NCBI RefSeq assembly: GCF_036345255.1
Contig: NZ_CP107783.1
Coordinates: forward strand, 4,451,501 to 4,515,500
Length of the DNA: 64,000 bases
From: Streptomyces sp. NBC_00569
Lineage (GTDB): Bacteria; Actinomycetota; Actinomycetes; Streptomycetales; Streptomycetaceae
Direction: 5' to 3'
Numbering within the stretch: the stretch's first letter is position 1; each line of letters starts with the position of its first letter. The notes under the pieces were generated by a model, which was not told the origin of the DNA, did no database searches, and saw only the letters and a program-made list of their open reading frames with translations. This document shows positions 16,446 through 24,657 of this stretch, one piece after another. Both the position numbers and the translations under genes were made by a program.

Positions 16446-18927
16446 AGGCCTGTTCGTACAGGCGCGTCACCTCGTCGCGTTCGGCCTCGGGGCCCCGCAG
16501 CTGCACCACGTGGTACCGGCCGCCCACGATCATCGCGAGGTTGCGTACGTACGTCTCGCGGCCCGCCGAGTTCTGCCAGGTGAACTGGCCCTCGGCCATG
16601 GCCCGCCCGCCCACGTCGATCCGGCGCATCCCGCTGGACGTCGCCCACGTCGAGTCGCGGAACGGCTGCAACTCCCTTTCCTTCTCCCGTTGGTACGTCA
16701 TCGGGTCGCTGCCGTACGCGGACGTGCTGTCGCGGCCCGGGACGACGACGAGCTCGAAGTCGCCGTGCGTGTAGAGGACCTGTCCCTGTCCGTTCCTGCC
16801 CTGCCGGTTCCAGCCCTTGGCGACGGCGACGCGGAACCCTTCGGGGTCCTTGCGCAGGGTGAAGCCCTGCGCGACCTCGGGTTCGGACGAGTCGGTCTGC
16901 GGATCGGTGGCGGCCGGGGTCGACGAGCTCTTGCCGCCGTTCTTCCCCTGGCCCCCGGTGGATTCGCCCGCCGAAGGCGCCGGTGTGGACCTGCCGCCCT
17001 CCGGCGCGGGCCGGCCGCCGCCGGTGGCACCCGCGTGATCCTTCGCGCCCTCCCCCGGCGTGCCGTCGCTCGGCTCGGCCTTCGGCATGAAGACCACGGC
17101 GTACGCGACCGCCGCGGCCAGGCCGAGCAGTACGAGAACGAGCAGGGTGCGGCCGAGCGAACGGGGCTTCCTGGACTGCCCGTCCGACGGGGTGCGACGC
17201 TCCGGCGAGCCCCGCTCCGGCCGCGTGCGGCGCTCGGCCTGCATGTGGCGCTCGGCCTGCTGCGGATGCGCCTTGGCCCGCTTGTGCCGCGCGTGCCCGG
17301 CCCCGGCCTGGGCGGCGGAGCGCCTGCGGCGCCTGCGCACGAGCTCGCCCCGGCGCCGTACGACCGGAAGCCGCGTGGCGTCGAAGGGGGGCGCGGCCAC
17401 GACGTTCGTACCCGCCTCCGGCTCCGGCGCGGACCGCACCAGCGACCTGAGCCACCCCCGCAGCTCCTCGAAGTCGAGCCGCTCCGTGGGGTCCTGACGC
17501 AGCAGCGACTCGACGACGGGCCGCAGAGGCCCGCACTCCTCGGCGAACGCGGGCGGCTCGGCGCACACCATCTGCACCAGCTCGCCGGTGTTCTCCTCCG
17601 GGTACGGGGCATGCCCCTGGACCGCGCGGAAGAGGAGGGCGCCGAGGGCCCACAGGTCGGTGGCCGGGCCGATCGGGGCGGCCAGCTGCCAGTTCTCGTG
17701 GACGGGCCCCGCCTGCTCGGGCGCCCAGCGCTCGGTGACGGGCCCGACGACGGTCATCCGCGCCTGCCGCGCACGGTCGGCGGCGAGGGCGGTGGTGGGC
17801 CCGCGCCCGGCCGCCGGGGCCGCCTGCTGCTGCGCGGGGATGAGCTGGTCCCAACGCGTGGCCCCGGGCGCTCCGGGCGCGGGAGCGGGAGTCTCGGGGG
17901 CGGGAGCGCTCGGCTCGGGCTGCTCCATGCCGGGCCGCGGGATCGCCCCGTGCCAGGGACGCCCGGCGGAGCCGCGTACGCCGTAGGGGTCGTCGATCCG
18001 GCCGGGCTCCGCGCCGCCGCTGTGCGCACCGCCGTCCTTCGCACCGGTGCCGGACTCGCCCCCGTGCTCCGCGCCCGGCCCGCGCTGCGGCGGCCCCGGT
18101 GTCCCGTCCGTGTCCAGGCCCCCGCGCGCGGCGGCCCGCGCACCCGCCCGGTACGCGGCTATCGCCCCGGCGCGCGCGGCCCGCGGGTCACTCCCGGCCT
18201 CGAGAGCGGCGGGCCGGGACGGCGCGGGCGCAAAGGCGGCGGGAGGGGCGTAGGGAGGCGCGGGCGCCGAAGGCTGCGGCTCCTGGGGTGCCGGGGCAGC
18301 GGGAGGCGCCGGCGTCGGGTCATAGCCGCACAGCGCCTCCTCCGCGGCACCGGCAGCGAGTCCGGTCAGCACGATCCGGCCGTCGTCGCACACGAGGACC
18401 GTGCGGGCGGTGATGTTCCGGTGGACCCAGCCGTGGGCGTGCAGCGCGCGCAGCGCGGTGAGGACGTCGGACGCGACCTCGGCCGCCCGGTACGGGGACA
18501 GCGGTTCCTCGGCGAGGAGCGCGGCGAGCGGCCGTGCGGAGACGACCTCGCTGACGATCCACAGCGAACCGCCCTCGGCGAACACGTCGAAGACCTGGTC
18601 GAGCCTTGGGTGGTCGGGTATCTGGGCGGCGGCCTGCGCGGCCTCGATGGCGCGGCGCACCGCGGGATCCGCCGGCCTCCGCGTGGTCCGCGCCGCGTCC
18701 CCCCGCTCGCGCCGGCCACGCGACTCACGCGGTACGAACCCGTCCGGGAGCCCTTCGGCGTCGAGCACCTCGGCCTCGACGACCTCGGGTAACGGCACCT
18801 GCCTGATCAGGACTTCCTGGCCACTGTAGGTGTCGAACGCCCGCGTCTGGGCGAACTCGTACGCGTCGGCCGGCGACAGCGGCAGGCGGTAACGGTCGGC
18901 GAGCACTCGGCCGGCATAGTCCTCCAC
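16420..18927 (-). CDS. Receptor-type kinase homologue lacking catalytic motifs (pseudokinase)
   Basis: The 835-residue protein starts at the GTG at 18925-18927 behind AGGGGGA. It keeps the outline of a kinase domain but lacks the chemistry. There is no glycine-rich loop, VAVKE is replaced by VLIRQVP, the catalytic HRD reads HRN (HGWVHRNITARTVLV, about 169-171), and DFG reads TGL (about 188-190). A ~200-residue Pro/Ala/Gly-rich insert then separates it from WAPEQAG (the APE motif, about 402-404) and a normal C-lobe (DLWALGALLFRAVQG). An Arg-rich stretch, one transmembrane helix (about 592-613) and an extracellular domain (FTLRKDPEGFRVAVAKGW) like its neighbours' follow. It probably acts as a scaffold or allosteric partner of the active kinases; that is inference. 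Confidence 0.85.
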   Translation of the reverse strand: MEDYAGRVLADRYRLPLSPADAYEFAQTRAFDTYSGQEVLIRQVPLPEVVEAEVLDAEGLPDGFVPRESRGRRERGDAARTTRRPADPAVRRAIEAAQAAAQIPDHPRLDQVFDVFAEGGSLWIVSEVVSARPLAALLAEEPLSPYRAAEVASDVLTALRALHAHGWVHRNITARTVLVCDDGRIVLTGLAAGAAEEALCGYDPTPAPPAAPAPQEPQPSAPAPPYAPPAAFAPAPSRPAALEAGSDPRAARAGAIAAYRAGARAAARGGLDTDGTPGPPQRGPGAEHGGESGTGAKDGGAHSGGAEPGRIDDPYGVRGSAGRPWHGAIPRPGMEQPEPSAPAPETPAPAPGAPGATRWDQLIPAQQQAAPAAGRGPTTALAADRARQARMTVVGPVTERWAPEQAGPVHENWQLAAPIGPATDLWALGALLFRAVQGHAPYPEENTGELVQMVCAEPPAFAEECGPLRPVVESLLRQDPTERLDFEELRGWLRSLVRSAPEPEAGTNVVAAPPFDATRLPVVRRRGELVRRRRRRSAAQAGAGHARHKRAKAHPQQAERHMQAERRTRPERGSPERRTPSDGQSRKPRSLGRTLLVLVLLGLAAAVAYAVVFMPKAEPSDGTPGEGAKDHAGATGGGRPAPEGGRSTPAPSAGESTGGQGKNGGKSSSTPAATDPQTDSSEPEVAQGFTLRKDPEGFRVAVAKGWNRQGRNGQGQVLYTHGDFELVVVPGRDSTSAYGSDPMTYQREKERELQPFRDSTWATSSGMRRIDVGGRAMAEGQFTWQNSAGRETYVRNLAMIVGGRYHVVQLRGPEAERDEVTRLYEQASATYRSTG

Positions 18928-19056
18928 GACGCGTCCCCCTGTCCGCCCGGTGGTCAATTCCGTTCGTTTTGCGCCCTGTTGTGCGCAGTGATGCTTCCCG
19001 TTACGGCTGCGCACGGTCCGCAAGCACTCACGATACGTGCCGGACTGCTTTCAGGC

Positions 19057-21123
19057 TCAGGACTTCGGCTTGAACGTCTTGGTGAACGTCTGCCAGGCGG
19101 CCTTGCGCTGCGCACCGTCCCAGTCGGCGGCCTTGGCCGTGTACATCAGGCCGTACCCGAGACCGCTGTTGACCACGAAACCGCGGTCGATCGAGCGGTA
19201 CTTGGTGCCTCCGTCGACGTACGTGAACTCCCAGTCCGCCGTGTTCCAGCCGCGGAAGTCGACGGCCGCTATGCGTATCCGGTCGTACTGGGAGCGGCGC
19301 ATGTACTGCTCCTGGTTGCGCCAGTCCTGGACCGGGTTCGACTTGGGCGTCGTCGTCCAGCCGACGAGCAGCTTCTGCCCGTCGGGACCCACGAAGCGGG
19401 CCCCCGCCGCGCTCGTCGAGCTGTACTTCCAGCCCTTCGGGAGCCCGATGGAGAAGCCCTGGTCGTGCTTGTACGTCGAGGCGGCGCCGCTGCCGCCCGG
19501 GACCCCGCTGCCGCCGCTGGTGCTGCCGGGCGACGCGCCCTGGCCGGCGTCGCTGTCCTTGTCGCCGCCCTTGTCGGTGTCCGAGCCGGAGCCCTGGCCC
19601 TTGTCGGAGCCCTTGCCGCCGTCCTGAGCCGCGTCGTTGCCGCTGCCGGACCCGCTGCCCTTGTCCGTGCCACCGCTGCCGCTGCCTGTGCCACTGCCTC
19701 CGGTCGCTCCCGCGGAGGCGGACTTGTCGCCGCCCTTGGCGGAACCGCCGTCGTCGCCACCGCTGAACGCGATGCCGATGACGGTGCCGATCACGGCGAG
19801 CGCGACAAGCACCGCGACGATCACGAGGGTGCGCCGCGGGACCACGTCCGTGAGCGAGGCCCGGGTCGCCGGCGTACGCGGCTGCCCGGCGGGCTGCGCC
19901 GGAACACCCGAACCGCCCTGCCCGACCGCGGGATGCGCGGAGGCCTCCGCCGTATCGCCGGACGCGGCTCCGCCGCTCTTGCCGGCCGCACCGGCCGCAG
20001 TCGCAGCGGCGGCGGCTTTGCGCACCGACCGCAGCGCACCGCGCAGCTTCTCGGCGGCTTCTTCGCCCCTCTTGCCCCCGCCGGTGCCGTCACCGGCGTC
20101 CGCGGGACTCACGGAAGCAGCTGAAGACCCTGCCGCAGCCCCCGCCGCCGAACTTCCCTTGCTGAAGCGCACCTTGGGCGTCTTGGGCGCCTTGGGCGTC
20201 TGTTCGGGAATGGGCGGCAGCGGCACGACCTTGGTCGCGTCGACCGGCTCGGGTTCCTCGTCCTTGGGCTCGGGAGCGTGCAGGACGTCGTTGAGGAGGG
20301 CCCGCGCCCCGGCGTCGTCGAGCCGCTGCTCCGGGTCCTTGGCGAGCAGCCCGTAGATGACCTTCTCCAGCGGCCCCGCGTTCTTGGGCGGGTCGACCGG
20401 CTCGGTCATGACGGCCGTCAGGGTCGCGATGGCGGACCCCTTGTCGTACGGGGGCACGCCCTCGACCGACGCGTACAGCAGTCCGCCGAGCGACCACAGG
20501 TCGGCGGCGGGGCCGGGCTTGTGCCCGCGCGCCCGCTCCGGCGAGATGTACGAGGGCGCGCCGACGAGCATGCCGGTGGACGTGATCGAGGGGTCGCCCT
20601 CGACCTGGGCGATGCCGAAGTCCGTGAGGACGACGCGCCCGTCCTCGGCGATCAGCACGTTCGACGGCTTCACGTCGCGGTGCAGGATGCCCTCGCGGTG
20701 CGCGGCGCGCAGCACGTCGAGGATCGCGAGCCCGACCTCGGCGGCGCGCCGCGGCTCCAGCAGGCCGTCCTCACGGATCTGCTCAGCGAGGGACTTGCCC
20801 TCGACGAGTTCCATCACGATCCACGGCCGGTCGTCCTCGTCGACCACGTCGTAGACCGTCACCGCGCTGTTGTTACGGATGCGCGCGATCGCCTTCGCCT
20901 CACGCAACGTTCGCGTGATCAGGCGCCGCTTCTCCTCGTCGTCGATGCTCGACGGGAACCGCAGTTCCTTGACGGCAACCGTCCGGCCGAGTGTCTCGTC
21001 CTTCGCCCGCCACACGGTGCCCATGCCGCCGCGGCCGAGGACTTCTCCCAGCCGGTAGCGCCCGGCGAGGAGACGTGCACTCTTGTCCTGACGAGCTGTG
21101 CCCGCCTGCTCCGCCTCCGACAT
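19057..21123 (-). CDS. Receptor-type Ser/Thr protein kinase 5
   Basis: The 688-residue kinase starts at the ATG at 21121-21123 behind GAGGGG. The catalytic domain (about 20-285) has GRGGMG, Lys52 in VAVKE, HRDVKPSN with Asp150, DFG at 168-170 and YISPERA. The usual APE reads SPE here. An Ala/Gly/Ser juxtamembrane linker of about 140 residues leads to a transmembrane helix (about 431-453). Outside lies a long Gly/Ser/Asp/Lys spacer (about 455-565), then a globular tail (FSIGLPKGWKYSSTSAAGAR) related to the sensor tails of the neighbouring kinases. The long spacer probably lifts the sensor through the peptidoglycan. Confidence 0.93.
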   Translation of the reverse strand: MSEAEQAGTARQDKSARLLAGRYRLGEVLGRGGMGTVWRAKDETLGRTVAVKELRFPSSIDDEEKRRLITRTLREAKAIARIRNNSAVTVYDVVDEDDRPWIVMELVEGKSLAEQIREDGLLEPRRAAEVGLAILDVLRAAHREGILHRDVKPSNVLIAEDGRVVLTDFGIAQVEGDPSITSTGMLVGAPSYISPERARGHKPGPAADLWSLGGLLYASVEGVPPYDKGSAIATLTAVMTEPVDPPKNAGPLEKVIYGLLAKDPEQRLDDAGARALLNDVLHAPEPKDEEPEPVDATKVVPLPPIPEQTPKAPKTPKVRFSKGSSAAGAAAGSSAASVSPADAGDGTGGGKRGEEAAEKLRGALRSVRKAAAAATAAGAAGKSGGAASGDTAEASAHPAVGQGGSGVPAQPAGQPRTPATRASLTDVVPRRTLVIVAVLVALAVIGTVIGIAFSGGDDGGSAKGGDKSASAGATGGSGTGSGSGGTDKGSGSGSGNDAAQDGGKGSDKGQGSGSDTDKGGDKDSDAGQGASPGSTSGGSGVPGGSGAASTYKHDQGFSIGLPKGWKYSSTSAAGARFVGPDGQKLLVGWTTTPKSNPVQDWRNQEQYMRRSQYDRIRIAAVDFRGWNTADWEFTYVDGGTKYRSIDRGFVVNSGLGYGLMYTAKAADWDGAQRKAAWQTFTKTFKPKS

Positions 21124-21237
21124 GCGTCCCCTCTGCAACCCGCCCTGACAGAGCCTTCATTGTCCCTTACCCGAGGACCACTCCACGCCCAGGGTCGGCC
21201 GTCCCGCATGATGGACCGCACACACGGAGGGACCGTC

Positions 21238-22287
21238 ATGCCCGTACTTCGGACACTGCTGGCCATACCCCTGGCAGCGACCCTCTTCTGTATGTTTCCG
21301 GGCAGTTCCACGACACTCGCGGCCCCGGCCACGGACGTTACTCTTCCGCTGCTGGTCACGGAGGGCAAGGCCCCCGCCGCGGCGCTGCTCGCCCGCGAGG
21401 GCAGGACGACGCGCTTCGTACGCACCGGCCCCACGATCCGCCGCACCGACCACTTCCGGGCCGGGAGCATCACGAAGTCGTTCATCGCGACGGTCGTGCT
21501 GCAACTCGCCGCCGAACACCGCCTGCGCCTCTCGGACACGGTGGACGGCCACCTCCCCGGTCTATTGCGTGACCACTCCGTCTCCCTCCGCTCGCTTCTC
21601 ACTCACACCAGTGGCCTGCCCGACTTCACGGCGCGCACGCATGGCACGATCCCGGTATCTCCCCGAACGGCCGTACAACTGGCCGAGGCCGACCCGCCGG
21701 GCCCGCGCGACCACTGGTCGTACTCGAACACCAACTACGTCGTGCTGGGCATGGTCATAGGCCAGGTCACGGGCCACTCGTACGCGACCGAGGCCCGCCG
21801 CCGCATCATCGAACCGCTCCGCCTCACCGGCACGTCGTTCCCCGGCGCCCGCACCACACTGCCCACGCCACACGGCCGCGCGTACGACGCGACAGGCGAC
21901 GACGTCACCACTCTGAACCCGCGCGTGGCCGGCGCCGCAGGCGAACTGATCTCCACCCTCGCCGACCTGAACCGCTTCTACACGGCCCTCCTGAAGGGCC
22001 GCCTGCTCCCTCCGGGCCAACTCCGCACGATGCTCAACACCCGCACCGCGCAAGGCCGCTACGGCATGGGCCTCTACCCCACGAAACTCCCTTGCGGAAT
22101 GACGATATGGGGCCACAACGGCCGAATCGAGGGCAGCTACGTCCGCACAGCGACCACGAGAACGGCGTCAAGAGTGATCACGTTCCGCACCAACACGGAC
22201 ACCGCGAAGAACACCCCCGAACTGGAACGCCGCCTACTGACGGCAGAGTTCTGCCCACCCACACCCACCAGCGGAACAAACGACTGA
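21238..22287 (+). CDS. Secreted serine hydrolase, beta-lactamase/DD-peptidase fold
   Basis: The 349-residue protein starts at the ATG at 21238 behind GGAGGGA; the frame is open far upstream only as antisense to kinase 5. A signal peptide (MPVLRTLLAIPLAATLFCMF) is followed by class C beta-lactamase/DD-carboxypeptidase motifs: the nucleophile Ser in GSITKSF (SxxK), YSNTNY (YxN) and, near the C-terminus, WGHNGRIEG (HxG in place of KTG). Such proteins are usually D-Ala-D-Ala peptidases or esterases working on the cell wall; resistance to beta-lactams is possible but not shown. The stop codon is the first base triplet of a downstream repeat array. Confidence 0.88.
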   Translation: MPVLRTLLAIPLAATLFCMFPGSSTTLAAPATDVTLPLLVTEGKAPAAALLAREGRTTRFVRTGPTIRRTDHFRAGSITKSFIATVVLQLAAEHRLRLSDTVDGHLPGLLRDHSVSLRSLLTHTSGLPDFTARTHGTIPVSPRTAVQLAEADPPGPRDHWSYSNTNYVVLGMVIGQVTGHSYATEARRRIIEPLRLTGTSFPGARTTLPTPHGRAYDATGDDVTTLNPRVAGAAGELISTLADLNRFYTALLKGRLLPPGQLRTMLNTRTAQGRYGMGLYPTKLPCGMTIWGHNGRIEGSYVRTATTRTASRVITFRTNTDTAKNTPELERRLLTAEFCPPTPTSGTND

Positions 22288-22560
22288 GACCGAGCACACC
22301 ACTCAGCGCGTCCGTCGTTTGAGGCTGAGCACACCACTCGGCGCGTCCGCCGTCTGAAGCCGAGCACACCACCCGGCGCGTCCCTCGCCTGAAGCCAAGC
22401 GCATCCGTCACCCTGCCCGGTGTCACCTGAGGAGACGGGCCCACCGTCTCAGCCTGTCCGGCGCTTGAGGCCGAGCACACCCTTCACTCAGCCCGGTGTC
22501 ACCTGAGGAGATGGGCGCACCGCTCAGCCCGTCCGGCGTTTGAGGACGAGCCCGCAGGGC
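22285..22560 (+). repeat. Tandem 35-base repeats followed by a 76-base direct repeat
   Basis: Three clear copies of a 35-base unit start at 22285, 22320 and 22355 (each TGA-rich, sharing CCGAGCACACCAC and GGCGCGTCC), with a decayed fourth at 22390. A second unit, starting GCCCGGTGTCACCTGAGGAG, occurs at 22415 and 22491. It ends in GTCCGGCGTTTGAGGACGAG, a sequence I recognise as a very common Streptomyces intergenic repeat. The first copy begins at the stop codon of the upstream hydrolase gene. A GGGGGC-ACA-GCCCCC hairpin (about 22572-22586) follows. No coding frame is supported between 22288 and 22665. Confidence 0.7.
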
Positions 22561-22665
22561 GAAAGGGGGGCCTGGGGGCACAGCCCCCAGCGCAACCCCG
22601 CCCACCCATCCACCCCGCACAGTCAGCCCCGCACAGTCAGACCCGCACAATCAGCCCCGCCCACA

Positions 22666-24372
22666 TCAAAGCGGCACAATATCCGGCGCCCCCAGTCGCG
22701 CCGCATCGGCCGAGAGGTCATCCGGCTGACGCTGAGACTCCCGCTCGGCCTGCACCCGCTTGTCGTAGTGCTCCACCTCCCGCTCGATCTGGTCCTTGTC
22801 CCAGCCGAGCACCGGAGCCATCAGCTCCGCCGCCTCACGCGCACACCGAGTCCCCCGGTCGAACGTCTCGATCGAGATCCGCGTGCGCCGCGTCAGCACA
22901 TCGTCGAGATGCCGCGCCCCCTCGTGCGAGGCGGCGTACACGACCTCGGCCCGCAGATAGTCGTCGGCGCCGGTGAGGGGCGCGCCGAGCCCGGGGTCGG
23001 CGGCCACCAGGTCGAGCACCTCCTCCGCCAACGACCCGTACCGGTTGAGCAGATGCTCCACCCGCACCACATGGAGCCCGGTCCGCGCGGCGATCCTCGC
23101 CCGCGCGTTCCACAGCGCGTGGTAGCCCTCGGCCCCGATCAGCGGAATGTCCTCGGTGACGCAGTCGGCGACCCGCTGGTCGAGCCCGTGCACCGCCTCG
23201 TCGACGGCGTCCTTGGCCATGACCCGGTACGTCGTGTACTTGCCGCCCGCCACGACGACGAGCCCCGGCACGGGGTGCGCCACCGTGTGCTCGCGCGAGA
23301 GCTTGCTCGTGGCGTCGGACTCACCGGCGAGCAGGGGCCGCAGGCCCGCGTAGACCCCCTGGACGTCGTCGCGCGTGAGGGGCACCGCGAGCACCGAGTT
23401 CACATGCTCCAGCAGATAGTCGATGTCGGCGCTGGAGGCAGCGGGGTGGGCCTTGTCGAGGTCCCATTCCGTGTCCGTGGTGCCCACGATCCAGTGGCGC
23501 CCCCACGGGATCACGAACAAGACGCTCTTCTCGGTGCGCAGGATGAGCCCGGTCGTCGAGTTGATCCGGTCCTTGGGCACGACGAGGTGGATGCCCTTGG
23601 ACGCGCGTACGTGGAACTGGCCGCGCTCACCCACCATCGCCTGGGTGTCGTCCGTCCACACACCCGTCGCGTTCACGATCTGGCGGGCGTGGATCTCGTA
23701 CTCCCCGCCGCCCTCCACATCCTCGACGCGGGCGCCGACGACGCGCTCGCCCTCCCGCAGAAACCCGGTCACACGCGCCCTGTTGGCGACCTTCGCCCCG
23801 TACATCGCGGCCGTGCGCACCAGCGTCGCCACATACCGCGCGTCGTCCATCTGCGCGTCGTAGTACTGCAAGGCGCCGACGAGCGCGTCCTTCTTGAGCG
23901 CGGGCGCGACGCGCAGCGCGTGACGCCGGCTCAGATGGCGGTGCATGGGCAGCCCGCGCCCATGCCCGCGCGCCATCGACATCGCGTCGTACAGGGCGAC
24001 GCCCGAGCCCGCGTACAGCCGCTCCCAGCCCTTGTGCTGGAGGGGATACAGGAACGGGACCGGCTTCACGAGGTGCGGGGCGAGCCGCTCCAGGAGCAGC
24101 CCGCGCTCCTTCAGCGCCTCGCGTACGAGCGCGAAGTCGAGCATCTCGAGATACCGGAGCCCGCCGTGGATCAGCTTGCTCGACCGGCTCGATGTGCCGG
24201 AGGCCCAGTCCCGCGCCTCGACCAGGCCGGTGGACAGACCCCGGGTCGCGGCGTCGAGCGCGGTGCCCGCGCCGACCACCCCCGCGCCCACGACCAGGAT
24301 GTCCAGCTCCCGCTCGGCCATTCCCGCGAGCGCCTCGGCACGCTCCGCCGGTCCCAGTGTCGCTGTCCTCAC
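22666..24372 (-). CDS. glpD: FAD-dependent glycerol-3-phosphate dehydrogenase
   Basis: GlpD oxidises sn-glycerol 3-phosphate to dihydroxyacetone phosphate and passes electrons to the membrane quinone pool. The 568-residue protein begins at the GTG at 24370-24372, behind an excellent GGGAGGT. It shows the FAD-binding motif VVGAGVVGAGTALDAATRG, the family signature TSSRSSKLIHGGLRYLE, the mid-domain GKYTTYRVMAKDAVD, and the C-terminal helical domain typical of GlpD. It stands alone here, without glpF or glpK, and transcribes away from the nucleotide-sugar dehydrogenase gene. Confidence 0.96.
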   Translation of the reverse strand: MRTATLGPAERAEALAGMAERELDILVVGAGVVGAGTALDAATRGLSTGLVEARDWASGTSSRSSKLIHGGLRYLEMLDFALVREALKERGLLLERLAPHLVKPVPFLYPLQHKGWERLYAGSGVALYDAMSMARGHGRGLPMHRHLSRRHALRVAPALKKDALVGALQYYDAQMDDARYVATLVRTAAMYGAKVANRARVTGFLREGERVVGARVEDVEGGGEYEIHARQIVNATGVWTDDTQAMVGERGQFHVRASKGIHLVVPKDRINSTTGLILRTEKSVLFVIPWGRHWIVGTTDTEWDLDKAHPAASSADIDYLLEHVNSVLAVPLTRDDVQGVYAGLRPLLAGESDATSKLSREHTVAHPVPGLVVVAGGKYTTYRVMAKDAVDEAVHGLDQRVADCVTEDIPLIGAEGYHALWNARARIAARTGLHVVRVEHLLNRYGSLAEEVLDLVAADPGLGAPLTGADDYLRAEVVYAASHEGARHLDDVLTRRTRISIETFDRGTRCAREAAELMAPVLGWDKDQIEREVEHYDKRVQAERESQRQPDDLSADAARLGAPDIVPL

Positions 24373-24512
24373 TGCTACCTCCCGCTGTCGGTCAGTCGGC
24401 GTCGGTCCAGTCGGTCCCACCGGCGTCACCTGTCTGATGCGCCCCGGCTCTCATCACCCATGCACCGATTCTGACCGCCGTGCCCGACTTCAGCCACCAC
24501 TCACCCGCAGCC

Positions 24513-24521
24513 TGTGGACAA
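24513..24521 (-). promoter_or_regulatory. DnaA-box-like site 1
   Basis: TTGTCCACA on the minus strand is identical to the preferred Streptomyces DnaA box. It faces an identical site 76 bases away (24598-24606). Confidence 0.4.
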
Positions 24522-24597
24522 CACTCCGGGATTCCCGGCCAGGCAATACCGCATAACGGTCATATTTACTCCTAGTCTGACATTGCGCTCGCCCATC

Positions 24598-24606
24598 TTG
24601 TCCACA
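24598..24606 (+). promoter_or_regulatory. DnaA-box-like site 2
   Basis: TTGTCCACA on the plus strand lies 51 bases before the start of the dehydrogenase-like gene and is the inverted partner of the site at 24513-24521. The DNA between them is unusually AT-rich for this window. Confidence 0.4.
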
Positions 24607-24657
24607 GGGCTTGCGCTCTCCTCCCGCTCCGGCTATTGGGAAGGACGGCTCACCGCC

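Noticed and set aside
16246..18792. A plus-strand open frame of 848 codons over the pseudokinase
   Set aside because: Antisense shadow; composition is Arg/Gly/Pro-rich, whereas the minus-strand frame has a kinase outline, a transmembrane helix and a ribosome site.
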